Shown: one piece after another, positions 1 to 11,673 of the stretch
Numbering within the stretch: the stretch's first letter is position 1
Layout: the number at the start of each line of letters is the position of its first letter
Assembly: GCA_005784505.1 (NCBI GenBank)
Contig: VCAZ01000025.1
Location: 6,389,682-6,453,681 of the forward strand
Direction of reading: 5' to 3'
Origin: Bagarius yarrelli
Taxonomy: Eukaryota; Chordata; Actinopteri; Siluriformes; Sisoridae
DNA: 64,000 nucleotides
Notes under the pieces: generated by a model
What the model was told of the DNA's origin: nothing
The model's input: only the letters and a program-made list of their open reading frames with translations
The model's database searches: none
Program-made: the position numbers and the translations under genes

Positions 1-1224
1 AACATTGTGTTTACATGATGTAACAGTTTGTCAGTCTTCGCTTTAGCAAAAAAGAATAAAAACCCCAAAATAACCATGACCTATCATGGCACCCCCTCTG
101 AGAGCTTTTCAGGAAGGAACTAACTGCCGCTTCCACAGTGGTCTTCAGTTTCACCAGCTTTCTGTGACGTTCATTAATATAGGTTTGTAATATTTAATAT
201 ATAAGGACGCTACTTCCTTTCTGGCAGATTTGATTCTGATCGTCGATCTCTCTGATCTGTCTGTCGGGACTGCCACACAGTTTACGCTCTCCCTCACACA
301 CACACATTTATTCACATCAAGTGATTGAAAAAAACTCATCTCTTCTCATCTCATTCTACTGTTAAACTCTTCTGGGCTTTTTATCATTTTTTCTATTGAT
401 ATCTGTTGAAACTTGGTTTTATCTGATTCATGAGTTTGTCATTATATATATATATTTTTTTACCTTAGTATCTAAATCTGAAGCTCTATTACTGCTGTCT
501 GAAAGCAACTTGCTGTAGAACAGGTGTCATGTAGTGATTGGCCATTAATGAGCCATTTCTAAAAAATCACTGTAAAGTAAAGAAAACTAGAGGATGAGGG
601 TCTGGGGTTTAGTCTCCTACGTCATTGTCATTATCGCTTATCCAGATCTTCAGACTGGTGACCGAAGGTCTGGACTTCAAAGCAGCTTTTATTGGCCAAG
701 AGGGCTTATGACTGACATATAAAATAACCAATCACAGTTGTGTTTTTTCAGCATTACGTTAATAGGTCCAAAATGTATAGTTGAGGTCACTACAAAAAAC
801 AGATCATTGCAACCATTTAGAATTTACTTAAAAAACACATGAAAATGAATAAGTTTATGCTTTGAACTGAAGATTATTTGGAAAATTTAGCATTTAGGCA
901 ATAGCAATATAACACACACACACACACACAGTTCCTGGAAATGTAGCGTTTTGTGTGCTGTGCGATTTCGGACGCTCTGTCAATAGTTCACATTCTGAAG
1001 TAGAACAAATATATTAATCTATAAAAATCCCTAAAAATATATGAATCTATAAAATCTGGACCTGGAGCACATTATGGATTTTGCTATTACTTTGCTATGC
1101 TTTGTCGCAGCTTGCTCGATGTTTCTTTTTTTGCATATAAAATATTTTCAGTCATAATAAACTTTGCAGTTCTATCACTAACATGAAACTGCATTAAACA
1201 CTAAACAGATGGACAAAATAATCG

Positions 1225-1500
1225 GGGCAGATGTTCATCATGACCATCTGTGTTTCCTGAACATCCTGTTTTTAAATGTAGTCCCACTCTCCTCCTATAA
1301 AAACCTCCACGCTGATGAAAAAGCTTTTTTACTAGATTGTCACATCATAGGTCATTGTCATGCTGGAACAGTGTTTGGGTCTCTTAGTTCCAGTGAAGGT
1401 AAATCTTAAAGCGAAAGCATACATAGGCATCCGAGACAATTTACGGCAACAATTTGGGAAAAACACACAAATTTGTGTTTCCCAGTAAGGTGTTTCCAAA
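1225..1500. mobile_element. Degenerate DNA-transposon-like repeat (internal part)
   Basis: The segment carries the phrase 'gtcattgtcatgctggaac' followed by 'tcttagttccagtgaagg', which I recognise as the middle of a common teleost repeat whose ends read 'caaaagtttgtggacacc'. Termini of the same kind, without the middle, appear in this window near 5009-5026, 14012-14030 and 56166-56183. The copy here is internally deleted and has no open frame. The family assignment is from memory of the motif; I cannot name the Repbase entry. Confidence 0.5.
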
Positions 1501-1560
1501 ATTGTGGTTCTATTAAACAGTGAAAACTATAAAATGAATTATATAATGTAATAATATAAT

Positions 1561-1718
1561 GTGTTGGACTGCTAATTGGAGGATTAGGGTTTGATTCCCA
1601 GCGCCATTAAGTTGCCACTGCTGGGCCCCTAAGCAAGGCCCTTAAAGGCCCCAATTTCTCATTTGTATAAAAGAGAGATAAGGGTGTCTGCTAAATGGCG
1701 TAAATGCAAATGTAAATT
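1561..1718 (+). mobile_element. tRNA-derived SINE copy 1 (V-SINE-like tail)
   Basis: This copy shows the family layout. A tRNA-like head has 'gtgttggactgctaattgg' and a B-box-like 'gggtttgattcccagc'. A body follows with 'ccactgctgggcccc' and 'gcaaggccctta'. The 3' tail reads 'gtctgctaaatgg' and ends in short TAAATG-type repeats. The head shows pol III A/B-box spacing. The tail resembles the conserved tail of V-SINEs, which is thought to be recognised by a partner LINE. The 5' end of this copy is truncated. Confidence 0.8.
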
Positions 1719-1883
1719 TAAAGGATTTGTGGGATTACATTAAAAAATATCTATTTTTTTTAAGATAACATAATTATAAATATCAAATTTAGCATAGAAG
1801 CGCGAGTGTACAGGCTGTCATCACAGGACCTTAAAGTCTTAATACACTGTTTTGTATAGTAGTACTTGTGTCTTAATTCATAG

Positions 1884-3151
1884 ATGATATCTGGAACGAT
1901 CAGAGCCTGACGCTGGACTCAGACCTCCCTCCAGGATGGCGCACTATACGGGACAGCACCGGGACCTACTACTGGCACGTGCCCTCAGGCACCACACAGT
2001 GGCAGCACCCTTCATACAGCACAGAGGAGGAACCAAGCATCAGCAACGGACTTCCAGCGAACCAGCTCAAGGTCACTGTTTTTACTGAAGTCACTCTTTT
2101 ACAGTACACGCCATGTGCATCTCAACGTGTCTGTAAAAACAAGGACAATGCAGATCGATTGCACATCTGAGCACATACACACATACACATTTTTAATTAT
2201 GGGTTTGGATTACGCTGAAAATGTCCCTGTCTTTCCTAGCAGAGTGTGGGAGCAGATGGGAGGTGTGAGTCCAGAGGGAGGCTAACAGAAAGCCCCATGC
2301 ATTCCCTCAGTCATGTGTGCGTACTCAATTTCTACATTATTATTAATAAAGCCACTGTAAACACAGAAAACATATAATACAAACACTTGCGGTCATACAC
2401 CAAATTCTAATTTGAATAAAACAGTGTTTTAATACTAGAAATTTTTGCTACAGCATCTACACTAAATTTGTGTTCTAGATTTGTGTTTTTCATTTGATAA
2501 AAACCAAACTAAAACCTCAAATTTGGGGATAACTGCTCAGCTGTATGTGATTAACGTAAGTCACTTTGAGGATTTATATGTATTGTAAAAAAAGATTTTT
2601 TGGTGTAAAATCTCTAAACAAAAGTCACATTTATGTCTTTATTTGCCATTTTATGGTTAGCTGGTTGTGATATCAACTTTACGCTGTTCCCTGTAGCTCA
2701 GGATCTGCAACTGTCTGCAAATTTCCATTACAGTGAATTTAATCTGGTTAACATATTATGCATGGGCTTGATTAGATTAAACAGTGTGGGATAAAAACAA
2801 TATGTACAAGAAAAGCTTTGTTCATTAATATCTGCTAAGCATATTGTATGATATACAGACATATTCAGTAAAGAATAGAATAGTGAGATATTCTGTATTG
2901 TTATCCTACTAATATAAGATTGCTTTTATACTTCGATGCACGGCCTTGAGATGTATAATTTTAGTGAAATTGCAGGGTAAGTCTACTATAATTATCCTTT
3001 CGAATGTTTAGCTTATGTTTAGCTTGTGTTTTTTCCTACCCTGCATAATGAAGCAACTGACAGATAAGCCCACTCGTGTGCCTGGTGCAACAGTCAGCAT
3101 ATGTCCTCCTGAACGGCTAGTAATGGCACCAGTTGTGTGATTAGTGCATAT

Positions 3152-3197
<46 letters not shown>

Positions 3198-4694
3198 ATG
3201 TGCCGAGACACACACTTATCTGTTTTGCTAATGCCTTCAAATGGAACAATTTTTCTCATTAGGTCATTATGGGTTTATTAGATAGAACCATTTTTTCCCA
3301 TTACGCCCCAACACAGTTGTACAAGTTGTGCGTTTATTTGTACAACAGATTTTTTCCTAGCTCTAAATTCACACATACATGCAGCAACATTCCAACCTAT
3401 AATTACTTATTTTTTATTATTTCTACAGACTTAGAGCTGTAGATATAGTGACCAGATAGGGGCGTGTCTAGTGATATGATGAATTTGAGAGTAGTTATGC
3501 AAATATGGAGCGTCCAAGTGCAGCGACATTCAATAGAAGTGTGGACAATAGTGTGCACATGATCCATATCAAATAGCACACACAGCTTCTACTTCATCTT
3601 GTATATTGTATAATATGGTACAGATATGCACTTATACTCCAAATCTCCCTTTAGAACGTTTTATTTTAGCAGCGAAAAACTGGTAGTTGAAATACCCCAC
3701 CCTCTGATAACAGCATTACCATGGCAACCAGTAGAACAGCTTTATGGTTACTTAATACTGCGACTGGCACTTGTGGCGATAAAATTTCATTTACATTTTC
3801 CCGATGTTCTTATCCAAAGCGACTTACATTTATCTTATTTTGTTATCCAGTTGTGCAGTTAAAAGTTAACTTAACTTGGGAGGTAATATTTTAAGAGTTA
3901 GGACAATTCTAAGGTCCCATGCACTTTGGGCGCCCCTGAAGATCTGTTTTATTAGTCGTAAAAGTATGGAATGAGTGTAGTAGGAGGCACAAACTCATGT
4001 TCTAAATTGCTAGCGGTGCCCCTGGTAACATGACTAGCTGTATTTTCTCCAGTAGCTTAAAGAGATAAACATAGCGATAGTCTGTAGTTCATCTAACAAA
4101 TGTAAAATCAAAGCCTTTAGTATTGTTCAGTCTTGTTCTATCCCTAGCGAATCACTGTAAAATAAAAATATTTGTTCAAATGTTCGGTTTGCAGATTAAG
4201 TGACTCTATTATTAGTACTACTGGCATTCTTACTAAATATTCTTACTATTTACTGTTTTTTTAAGACAAAATGTATGATGGCAATGGATGTAAATGCTTG
4301 ACAGTAAGCTGATTAAAATCCCAATAATCAATACATTAAAAACCCCCCAGCAGATTTATTGCATAGATATTGGCAGATATCATATGCCATAGATGTAGTG
4401 TACAGTAAAGCCTCACCCTTGTCTTCCTGTCCATTAGAGCATCCTGGCAGGAGGAAAACTTCTGTGCAAACATGGACCCAGACTCCAAGGTAATGTGTAA
4501 ATGACTATTAATAAAATCCTAAGATAACAAGCAGTAAGTAAGATTTAGATCAGCTTTTGTTCCCTCATTGGAGATGCTCCTGATGTACTGACCTTTATAA
4601 AGATAAGAGAAGCAGGACTAAAGGCATTGTTCCAGTTTAGTAGTCCATTATGTAATTTGTATGCATTATCACAAATATACAGGTTACAATATAG

Positions 4695-4775
<81 letters not shown>

Positions 4776-7700
4776 GTGTGTGTGTGTAATGTATAGATAC
4801 AGGGCTCTGTATACTAGGCTCTGCTTTAAAGGGGGGCAAGGTGGGCCTTACCACATGGCTCATCTATCTAATAGGGATATGGGGGGGGGCATTACCACAC
4901 ATACATATATTATTATTTAAAATTTTATTTTATTTTATTTTTTGCTAAAATTGATTTTTTTTTTGCTAAATTTAACCTAATTACCCAACCCAGAGTGTCA
5001 CTTTTCTATGTCCACATACTTTTGACACAATAACATCCCCAGTTGACTGTAAGATCTTTTAAGAGGTGCTTGTGTGTTCCAGTGTTTTGCTGTACGCTCG
5101 CTGGGATGGGTGGAGATCCCAGAAGAGGAACTGGCTCCAGGGAAGAGCAGCCTAACACTTAATAACTGCATCCAACAGCTCTCGCACAGCAAAGCCGAGG
5201 GCCGCGACGCTGTGGGCGCCTGGGGAGAGGTGAGTGTATCAGTGTGAATATGCAAAGATAAGACATTTAAGAGATCATAATAAGTGAGGTAGTGTGAGTT
5301 GAAGAATAGTGTTAAAGGTCATGAAACACAGCTTTTTTAGTGAAAGTCTACCTCAGAATTTAAAAAAAAGGTGTGGATGGCTGTGAGGTGAAAGGAGGAG
5401 AGTGGGTGGGAAGGAAATGAGCGGTGGGAGAGGTTATACCATCTGTCCGAGTGACCCTTACCAAAAATCATGACTGAAACAAGAGGAAATGAAAGATTTG
5501 TATAGCTTGTAACACAATTTAGGCTGACAAAACAGATGCAATAATTTCCAGTTATATTTCCAAATTAAAATTCTAATTTTCTGTACAATTAAATTATTAT
5601 CTAAATATCTAAATTAAGTGCGTATTAAGCAAAAGATCAGTATTTAAGACACACATAACTTTTTTCCAAGGGACAAAAAAACTCCACAAGACTTGGTACT
5701 GCATCAATTTCCAGCTTCATGACAGTTTAAATATGGAAAGGTCCAGACTTCAGCTACATGTTAAGGGTATTTTATCCCTAAACATACTGTATATGTGTGT
5801 GTGTGTGTGTGATAAGGGTCAGGACATGATGATGGTGCTCAAAAAGGACACGCTAAGCCTGCTGGACCCTATAGACCGCAGTCTTATCCACTGCCAACCC
5901 ATAATCAGCATTCGAGTGTGGGGGGTGGGCTGCAACAACGGCAGGTCGGTAACAAAACATAATTTTTCCTGCCTTGTTTTAACTTCCTTTTGGTTTTATT
6001 TTTTCCTTTTATTTTAGCATCATGTTTAAAGTTATCAATATTTTAAGAAGAGCTTTTTTTATCCAGTCTGACTTTCAATAACAAATTGTCTAGCATGCTT
6101 TTATTTAATATGTCTCGGTGTCTGTAATCAGGCCGGCTCTCCAGACCTGCTGGTGATACGATCAGGTGATCATGTGGAGTTAATTTAAGTCCTGCTATTT
6201 CTGGTTACACTCAGCAGGGCTTCCGGGAAAAACCAAGCCTCATAGTCTGATTTATATTTATCATCCGGATGTAACCTGCTCTTATTATTTTTTTCTGCCT
6301 GAAAGATAAAAAAATTCATTGTATTTCTGTGATTTTATTTTTGGTATTAGCAATTCATGAGTGCCCTCTATCTGTACAATTACCCATGATTAATAATAAC
6401 CAAAGTAAAACAATTGATGTCAATTTTATCATTCTTTAACAATTCTTTCTTTTCTTTGTTTTAAATCGGCACTTGTGAATACAGAGACAGGTAATGACTG
6501 CACCTTTTTCTTTTCTTAACCAGATGATATGAACGTCGGATTTTGATGTTGTTAGATCTTAAGCATAGCTTGTATTGATTTGTTTCTATTTTTTCGCCTC
6601 ATCTCATCTGTGTTTGCTTGTTCGTGTTCCATTTAGAGAGCAGAATTATAGAATAATGTAATTGCTTTCTTCCTTCTTATTCCTTTGCATGAAGCCTGTT
6701 AGTCTTTCAAATGTATTTCCATCATTTCCAACCATCTTTATCCTCCATTTAACCAAAAAATAATACTAAACTGTATATTTCCCAATGTTCCAATGACCCT
6801 GTCTTGATAAACTAATCCGATTTCTAGCTTTTAGTAGTATTTTGCAGATGTAATCATTATAGGCCATGTCCACTGGGACACTGTCATCATTAACCCCGAT
6901 AAATCCATGCAGATTTAATTACAAACCACTGATGAAATCCCTGCAGAGCAAAACACAGAACAAGCTGATGTGTAAATTAATTAAACTAATTTTATTACGC
7001 AGGTCCAGTTTGTGGTTATTTAGAAAAAAAAATAGATAAGGAATTGCTTGTTGCGTCCTACTGGTGGGCTTTATTTTATAAGACGGTTCAATTGAAGTTG
7101 GAAACCAGTACAGTGAGAAAAAAAATATGTTTTTCTGGATGTTTTTGTTGTTATTCTGTCTCTTCGTGTTAAAATTAAATCTACTAATAAAATTAAAGAC
7201 TGATCATTTTTTGTCAGTGGGCAAATGTACAAAATTAGCAGGGGATCAAATACATTTTTATCTTCATCACTGTATTAACTTTTCTCTGCAACCAGACACC
7301 CTTATCCAGAGCAACTTACATTTATCTCTTTTTTATGCAACTGAGCAATTGGAGGTTAAGTGGCCTGCTTAGGGTGGTGCTGGGAATCAAACCCCAGTCT
7401 TTCTAGTATCAGACCAACACCTTAACCACTGAGCCACCACTTTCCATGGTTAACGGTTCCTCTTTCTAATTTAACTGTTTTAAGGTTTGTTAAAAAATTA
7501 TCAACCAATTCTGCGTTACAGCATGTGACTTTTGAGCAATTAATAAAAATTAAACCATATTTCTATTTTTTAAATGGGTCAAATTTGACCCGAGGACAAC
7601 AGAAACTGTCAAAAAAAAAAAATTAATTGAAAATCTCAAATCATTTCCGAGCGACGCTAAGCTAAATTTCTATATCACTTAGATAGACTGATTTTTATAT

Positions 7701-10700
7701 TTTAGGCGTCGTTCTGCGTATTCAGCGTACTACCATTAACTGGATGAAGGTCTCATGAAAAATGAATGCTGTACTTATCGATCATTTGAGTCAGACGTTT
7801 CCTATTTCATACTTTTGGTATATATTGCATATGAGGTAGTGCAGAAACTATACCCTGTGCAGCGTCAAGGTGATATTCAACAAAAGAAACACAGGAAATC
7901 AATGTTATTGAGTCAGTAACAAGTTCCTCACTGTGCTTTAGTAACACAGGTAAAAGTCAGCTGTCATTAAACTGTCGAAACTCCCAAATTGGTAACTGTC
8001 TTGAACATCAGAAATGAAGAACAAAAGAACTCACTGTTCAGCTAAGGTTGGAAGGTTCCATGGATGTCTGTGTGTTTGTAGTAACAAGGTTCTGCTCTGG
8101 TCTGTTATTCTGCTGTAGAGATTTTGCCTTTGTGGCCAGCGATAAGGACACGTGCATGCTGAAGTGTCACGTGTTCCGCTGCAACGCACCAGCAAAGACT
8201 GTAGCCTCTGCCCTGCATGAGATGTGTTCTAAGGTTTGTGGGATTTAATCCTTTAAATGGGTTCAAAACTAATTTATAATGGAAAATAGTGAGGGAAACT
8301 CAATGAACAAAGATTATATGATGAGTTAAAGTAATTACAGTATAATTAAGATGGAGGCTGAAGTGAAAACAGAGGCATAAAGACTGTCTTTAGGGTTTTT
8401 ATTTTTCTCTTTGGCTTACTTTCTATTTCCCAATTCTCTGCCTTTCCCTCTCTTCCATTTCCTTTCCTTTTTTTCCTTTTGTTTCATTTCCTTTTGTTTT
8501 GTTTCACTTTTTACGGTCCTTTTTTAATTTTTTACCCTTTCCTCCTTTTCCTTTATTGTCTGTTCTTTTCTCCTTCTTCTCTTTCCTACCCTTTTATTCT
8601 ATTCCATTTTCTTTCCTTACCTTACCTTTCTTTTTGGTAAGTTTTTTTCCTTTTCTTTCCTTTTTCCCCATACTTCATATTTCCTTTATTTTCCTTTCTT
8701 TTCTTTCTTTTTTGTTTTACTTTTTATTGTCCTTGTATTTTATTTATTTCCTTTCCTTTCCTGTTTTCAATACTCCTATTTCCTTATTTTCTTTTTTTTC
8801 TTTTCTTTTCTTTTCTTACCATTCCTTTTCTTTTCTTTTTTTTTCTCTTTTTTTTTTTCTTTTTTTTTTCTTTTCCTTTCCTTTCATACTCTTCTATTTT
8901 CTTCCTTACATACTTACTCTTTTTTTTCCTTTCCTTTCCTTTCCTTTCCTTTCCTTTCCTTTCCTTTCCTTTCCTTTCCTTTCCACTTTTTCCTCTCCTC
9001 TCCTTTCCTTTCCTCTCCTCTTCTTCTATTCTATTCTCTTTCCTCCTATTCTCTCAACTTAATAAACAAAGATTACACAATGAAGAAAAAGGAATTATAT
9101 TTAACATAGACACTTGCTTACTTGTTAAATGGCTGTTTGTTCACACAACTGCACATGCACCATTAAGACATTGTTAAGTTTTTTGTACGTTTGCAGATCA
9201 TGGCAGAAAAGGCAGCAAGGCCACCATCTGTGCCACGATCTCTTACAATGGAGAGCATTTCTCCTGAGGATCTGCCTCATCATGGTACAGAACCCAGCTT
9301 TGGATACACTCATTCAATTGCCAATATTTTTTTTAATCAGATTTCTATAATTATGTACGCTGATTATTGATTAGATGTATTTATGTGTGTTTTTCAAGTC
9401 AACTTCTTAGATGCAGTGAGACAGCGGGTTCAAAGATTTGAGGTTGAGTACGTCGGAAATCTGCCCGTTTCCAGAGCAATGGGTGAGTGAAGAATTACAA
9501 TAAAAAAAATACTGTAATAAAGTATAAACTCAATTTATTTCTTATTTATTTTTATTGTTGCTTGTATACAGTAAGTATGAGTCTTAGGCAACACTGAGGA
9601 CGAACAGAGAACAAAATACCAAAAAAAACTCAGTAAAAACCTTATAATAGAAATGAAACATTTTGATTGGACGGACATTTCGTGGTCCTACTCCATCAAC
9701 AGAATATATAAATACATATAAATACATTTAGGCCACCTAACTTAATGATTGCTATCAGGATGTGGAGAACCAGCAGAACAAAGAATGTTTATAAGGACAA
9801 TCACCTTTAACAAAGCTTCCATGTTTGGAGGTCAGTTTTACAGGACGAGTCACATTTCAGTAATTTCCTTTATGTGACCAGATGTTTTCAAAGACAAGCA
9901 GTGATTTTTCTACCATGTTTTCTGCACTAAAGAGAAGAACTTCTTCCTTTTTTTTTTTTTTTTACTTCTGCAATTTCTTCTTGCAACTTTTGCCAATTCC
10001 CGTCTTTTATGAAAGGTGATGATGTCATGACGCCTACCAATCCAGCAAAAAAAAACCCCACTATAACATGCTTACAAAACATGTGAAACAATGGCTGCAT
10101 GATATAGCTGAAACGATGAGCACTCGTTCAGTCTTCTTTTTGACTCTACACTGAACGCGGTGGCCAAGAGCTAAAATTTAAGAAAACGTGTGCAAATAGA
10201 AAAAAAAATATTGCTAAGTTTGAATACACATCTTCTGCAAATCCTCATAACACGACCGAATACAGAAATGTGCTGCAACTAACACACGCTGCACAGAAAA
10301 TATCTCAACGGGGTGCCAAAAAAAGTGACGAACCCGGCAGGGAGCTCTGCTAATCGTTTAATAGTTAAAAAGGTAATTCATCAGATTATTTAGGATAAAA
10401 ATATCTAAAATACTAAGGAATCATACGATCCGGATGATAAAATAAACAAAAAAAGTACCTTTTAATTCATCAATAATGCAGCTGTCAAATAGACACTGAA
10501 CAAAAAAACACTATGTTATATTATTTGACTACTATGTTATACTGTATTTGATTCTGTTGTGTGGATTTGAAGCACAAATTTGGTGCATCATGGCAAACGT
10601 TCACACACAGGATCAGCGCTTGATCTGTTTGTCTGAATGAAATAACTTTAATTTTGTACTTTTGGCCTCATCCACAGGGTTCATATTTTTGCAAGGCTTT

Positions 10701-11673
10701 AATACCAATATTATGAACCAAAATATTAATGGCAACAACACCTAAAAAACCTGGTGTTTTAGAGGCTGCAGGTTTTTACTTTGTTCCTTATGTTGTGTGT
10801 TTGGTCCCAGCAGGGATGGAAGTGCTAAACAGGGCTATTGAGAGCATCATGCACTCCAGAGACAGAGATGATTGGGAGCCGATTGTCATTCATGTGTCAG
10901 ACACAGAGATGTCACTGTGGCGAGGAGAGGTATGGAAGGATATGTGCCAACATTGATCCACACTTACAGACTGGATCTGTTAACGTTTTTCTGATTATAA
11001 ATCATAAAGATTTTTGAGAAGTTTTTTGTTAATGTTATATACAATGCATGTCTTTTAGGAGTTATTTTTAAGTCAGGTTTAAAAAGGTTGAATTGCCTTT
11101 TTGTCCTCAGAGAGGTGTTTCATATAGAGAGTCTACACATGATGATTTTAGGTTAGTCTTTTTGTTGTTTTGTTTGCTTTAGGATGGCGAGGACCCTTTT
11201 TGGGAGTGCCAGGTACGCTATCTGACCTTCCTTGGCGTGGGTCATGACACACATACCTTTGCTGTGATAGTAGACGCCGGGACTCAGCGATTCGAGTGTC
11301 ACGTCTTCTGGTGTGAACCTGACGCTGGGATCGTATCCGAGGCAGTACAAGCAGCGTGCATGGTATACAATAATCAAATACAACGATTGCTAATCTATGC
11401 TTATTTTTTCAAGTCTATGACATATCTTTCATTATGTTTGGTGCCCAGGTCCAGTACCAGAAGTGCTTGGTGGCCCAGACGCCACCTTTAAAGTCGAAAA
11501 TGTGGCGAGCTGCTTCTAAAGTCAAACGTGCCAACTCCATGGATGGCTTCAGTTTCCCTCCCTGTCACCAAGGATACACGCAGCCTAAAATGGCTTCGAC
11601 TAGCATAAAAAAAGGCATGCTGGCTTTTTTCGAGACATTCCGAAATAAACCTCCAGTGGTTCCTGCACCATAG
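1884..11673 (+). CDS. apbb3: Amyloid beta precursor protein-binding family B member 3 (Fe65-like 2), 5' part missing
   Basis: Cytoplasmic/nuclear adaptor of the Fe65 family; PTB2 of these proteins binds the NPxY tail of APP-type receptors. Coding exons placed: 1884-2071 (WW domain, LPPGWRTIRDSTGTYYWHVP), 2243-2262 (tentative), 4438-4489, 5083-5229 (start of PTB1, CFAVRSLGWVEIPEE), 5817-5944, 6485-6490 (6-nt microexon), 8119-8233, 9197-9284, 9399-9482 (start of PTB2, FEVEYVGNLPVSRAMG), 10814-10929, 11183-11362, 11449-11673 (stop TAG). Phases agree at every junction. APBB3 rather than APBB1/2 is favoured by the PTB1 wording, the KVKRANSMDG stretch and the basic C-terminal tail ending NKPPVVPAP. 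An AATAAA lies at 11737. The first coding exon was not found. The intron at 8234-9196 contains a 600-bp pyrimidine tract. Confidence 0.92.
2240..2262 (+). other. apbb3: Candidate 20- or 23-nt apbb3 microexon
   Basis: The WW exon ends in phase 0 at 2071, yet the next clear exon at 4438 needs two bases carried over, so a small exon must lie between. At 2231 a pyrimidine run ends in 'ctagcag' (a NAGNAG acceptor), followed by 20 (from 2243) or 23 (from 2240) bases and a good donor 'gtgtgagt' at 2263. Both lengths leave exactly two bases and restore the frame. The encoded residues are roughly (Q)SVGADGR. I infer this from phase and splice motifs, not homology; another exon elsewhere in 2072-4437 could do the same job. 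Confidence 0.5.
3155..3192. repeat. (GA)n microsatellite
   Basis: Nearly pure GA dinucleotide run within the apbb3 intron. It produces a poly-(Ser-Leu) reading frame on the minus strand that is not a gene. Confidence 0.9.
3781..3900 (-). mobile_element. SINE copy 2 (fragment)
   Basis: Minus-orientation tail fragment: 'tccaaagcgacttacattt' is the reverse complement of the SINE tail, followed by a worn body. The tRNA-like head is missing. Confidence 0.6.
4702..4790. repeat. (TA)n microsatellite with (GT)n end
   Basis: About 70 bp of TA repeats followed by a short GT run, in the apbb3 intron between the 4438 and 5083 exons. Confidence 0.95.
6485..6490 (+). other. apbb3: 6-nt apbb3 microexon (AGACAG, Arg-Asp)
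   Basis: Between the PTB1 exons ending at 5944 and starting at 8119, the six bases AGACAG are flanked by acceptor 'aatacag' and donor 'gtaatga'. The upstream exon ends AG and the downstream one begins A, so inclusion adds exactly two residues (GR-DR-DFAF) and skipping keeps the frame (GR-DFAF). Fe65-family genes are known to have a neuron-specific 6-nt microexon at this place in PTB1, encoding Arg-Glu in APBB1. Position, size and phase all match. Confidence 0.85.
7290..7447 (-). mobile_element. SINE copy 3
   Basis: Minus orientation, nearly complete: tail 'tccagagcaacttacattt', body 'ggtggtgctgggaatcaaa', head 'accaacaccttaaccactg'. It sits in the long apbb3 intron 6491-8118. Confidence 0.8.
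8440..9058. repeat. 600-bp polypyrimidine tract with (TTCCT)n core
   Basis: The + strand is almost only C and T here. It ends in about eleven clean CCTTT units (about 8937-8992). It lies in the apbb3 intron before the 9197 exon. It opens a phenylalanine-rich frame that is an artefact of composition. Mirror-repeat pyrimidine DNA of this kind can form triplex structures. Confidence 0.9.

Larger units (their letters stand above)
1..1883. other. Noncoding DNA left of the first visible apbb3 exon
   Basis: No exon is convincing here. The apbb3 exon at 1884 begins two bases into a codon, so at least one upstream coding exon must exist, but I could not find a short exon with a start codon, fitting phase and good donor; it may lie left of the window. 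The stretch holds a (CA)n run near 910-929, a DNA-transposon remnant at about 1225-1500 and a SINE at 1561-1718. The rest looks like ordinary AT-rich intron or intergenic DNA. Confidence 0.6.

Noticed and set aside
8499..9062. 187-residue phenylalanine/leucine-rich frame
   Set aside because: It follows from the pure pyrimidine tract inside an apbb3 intron; only Phe, Leu, Ser, Pro and Tyr codons are possible.
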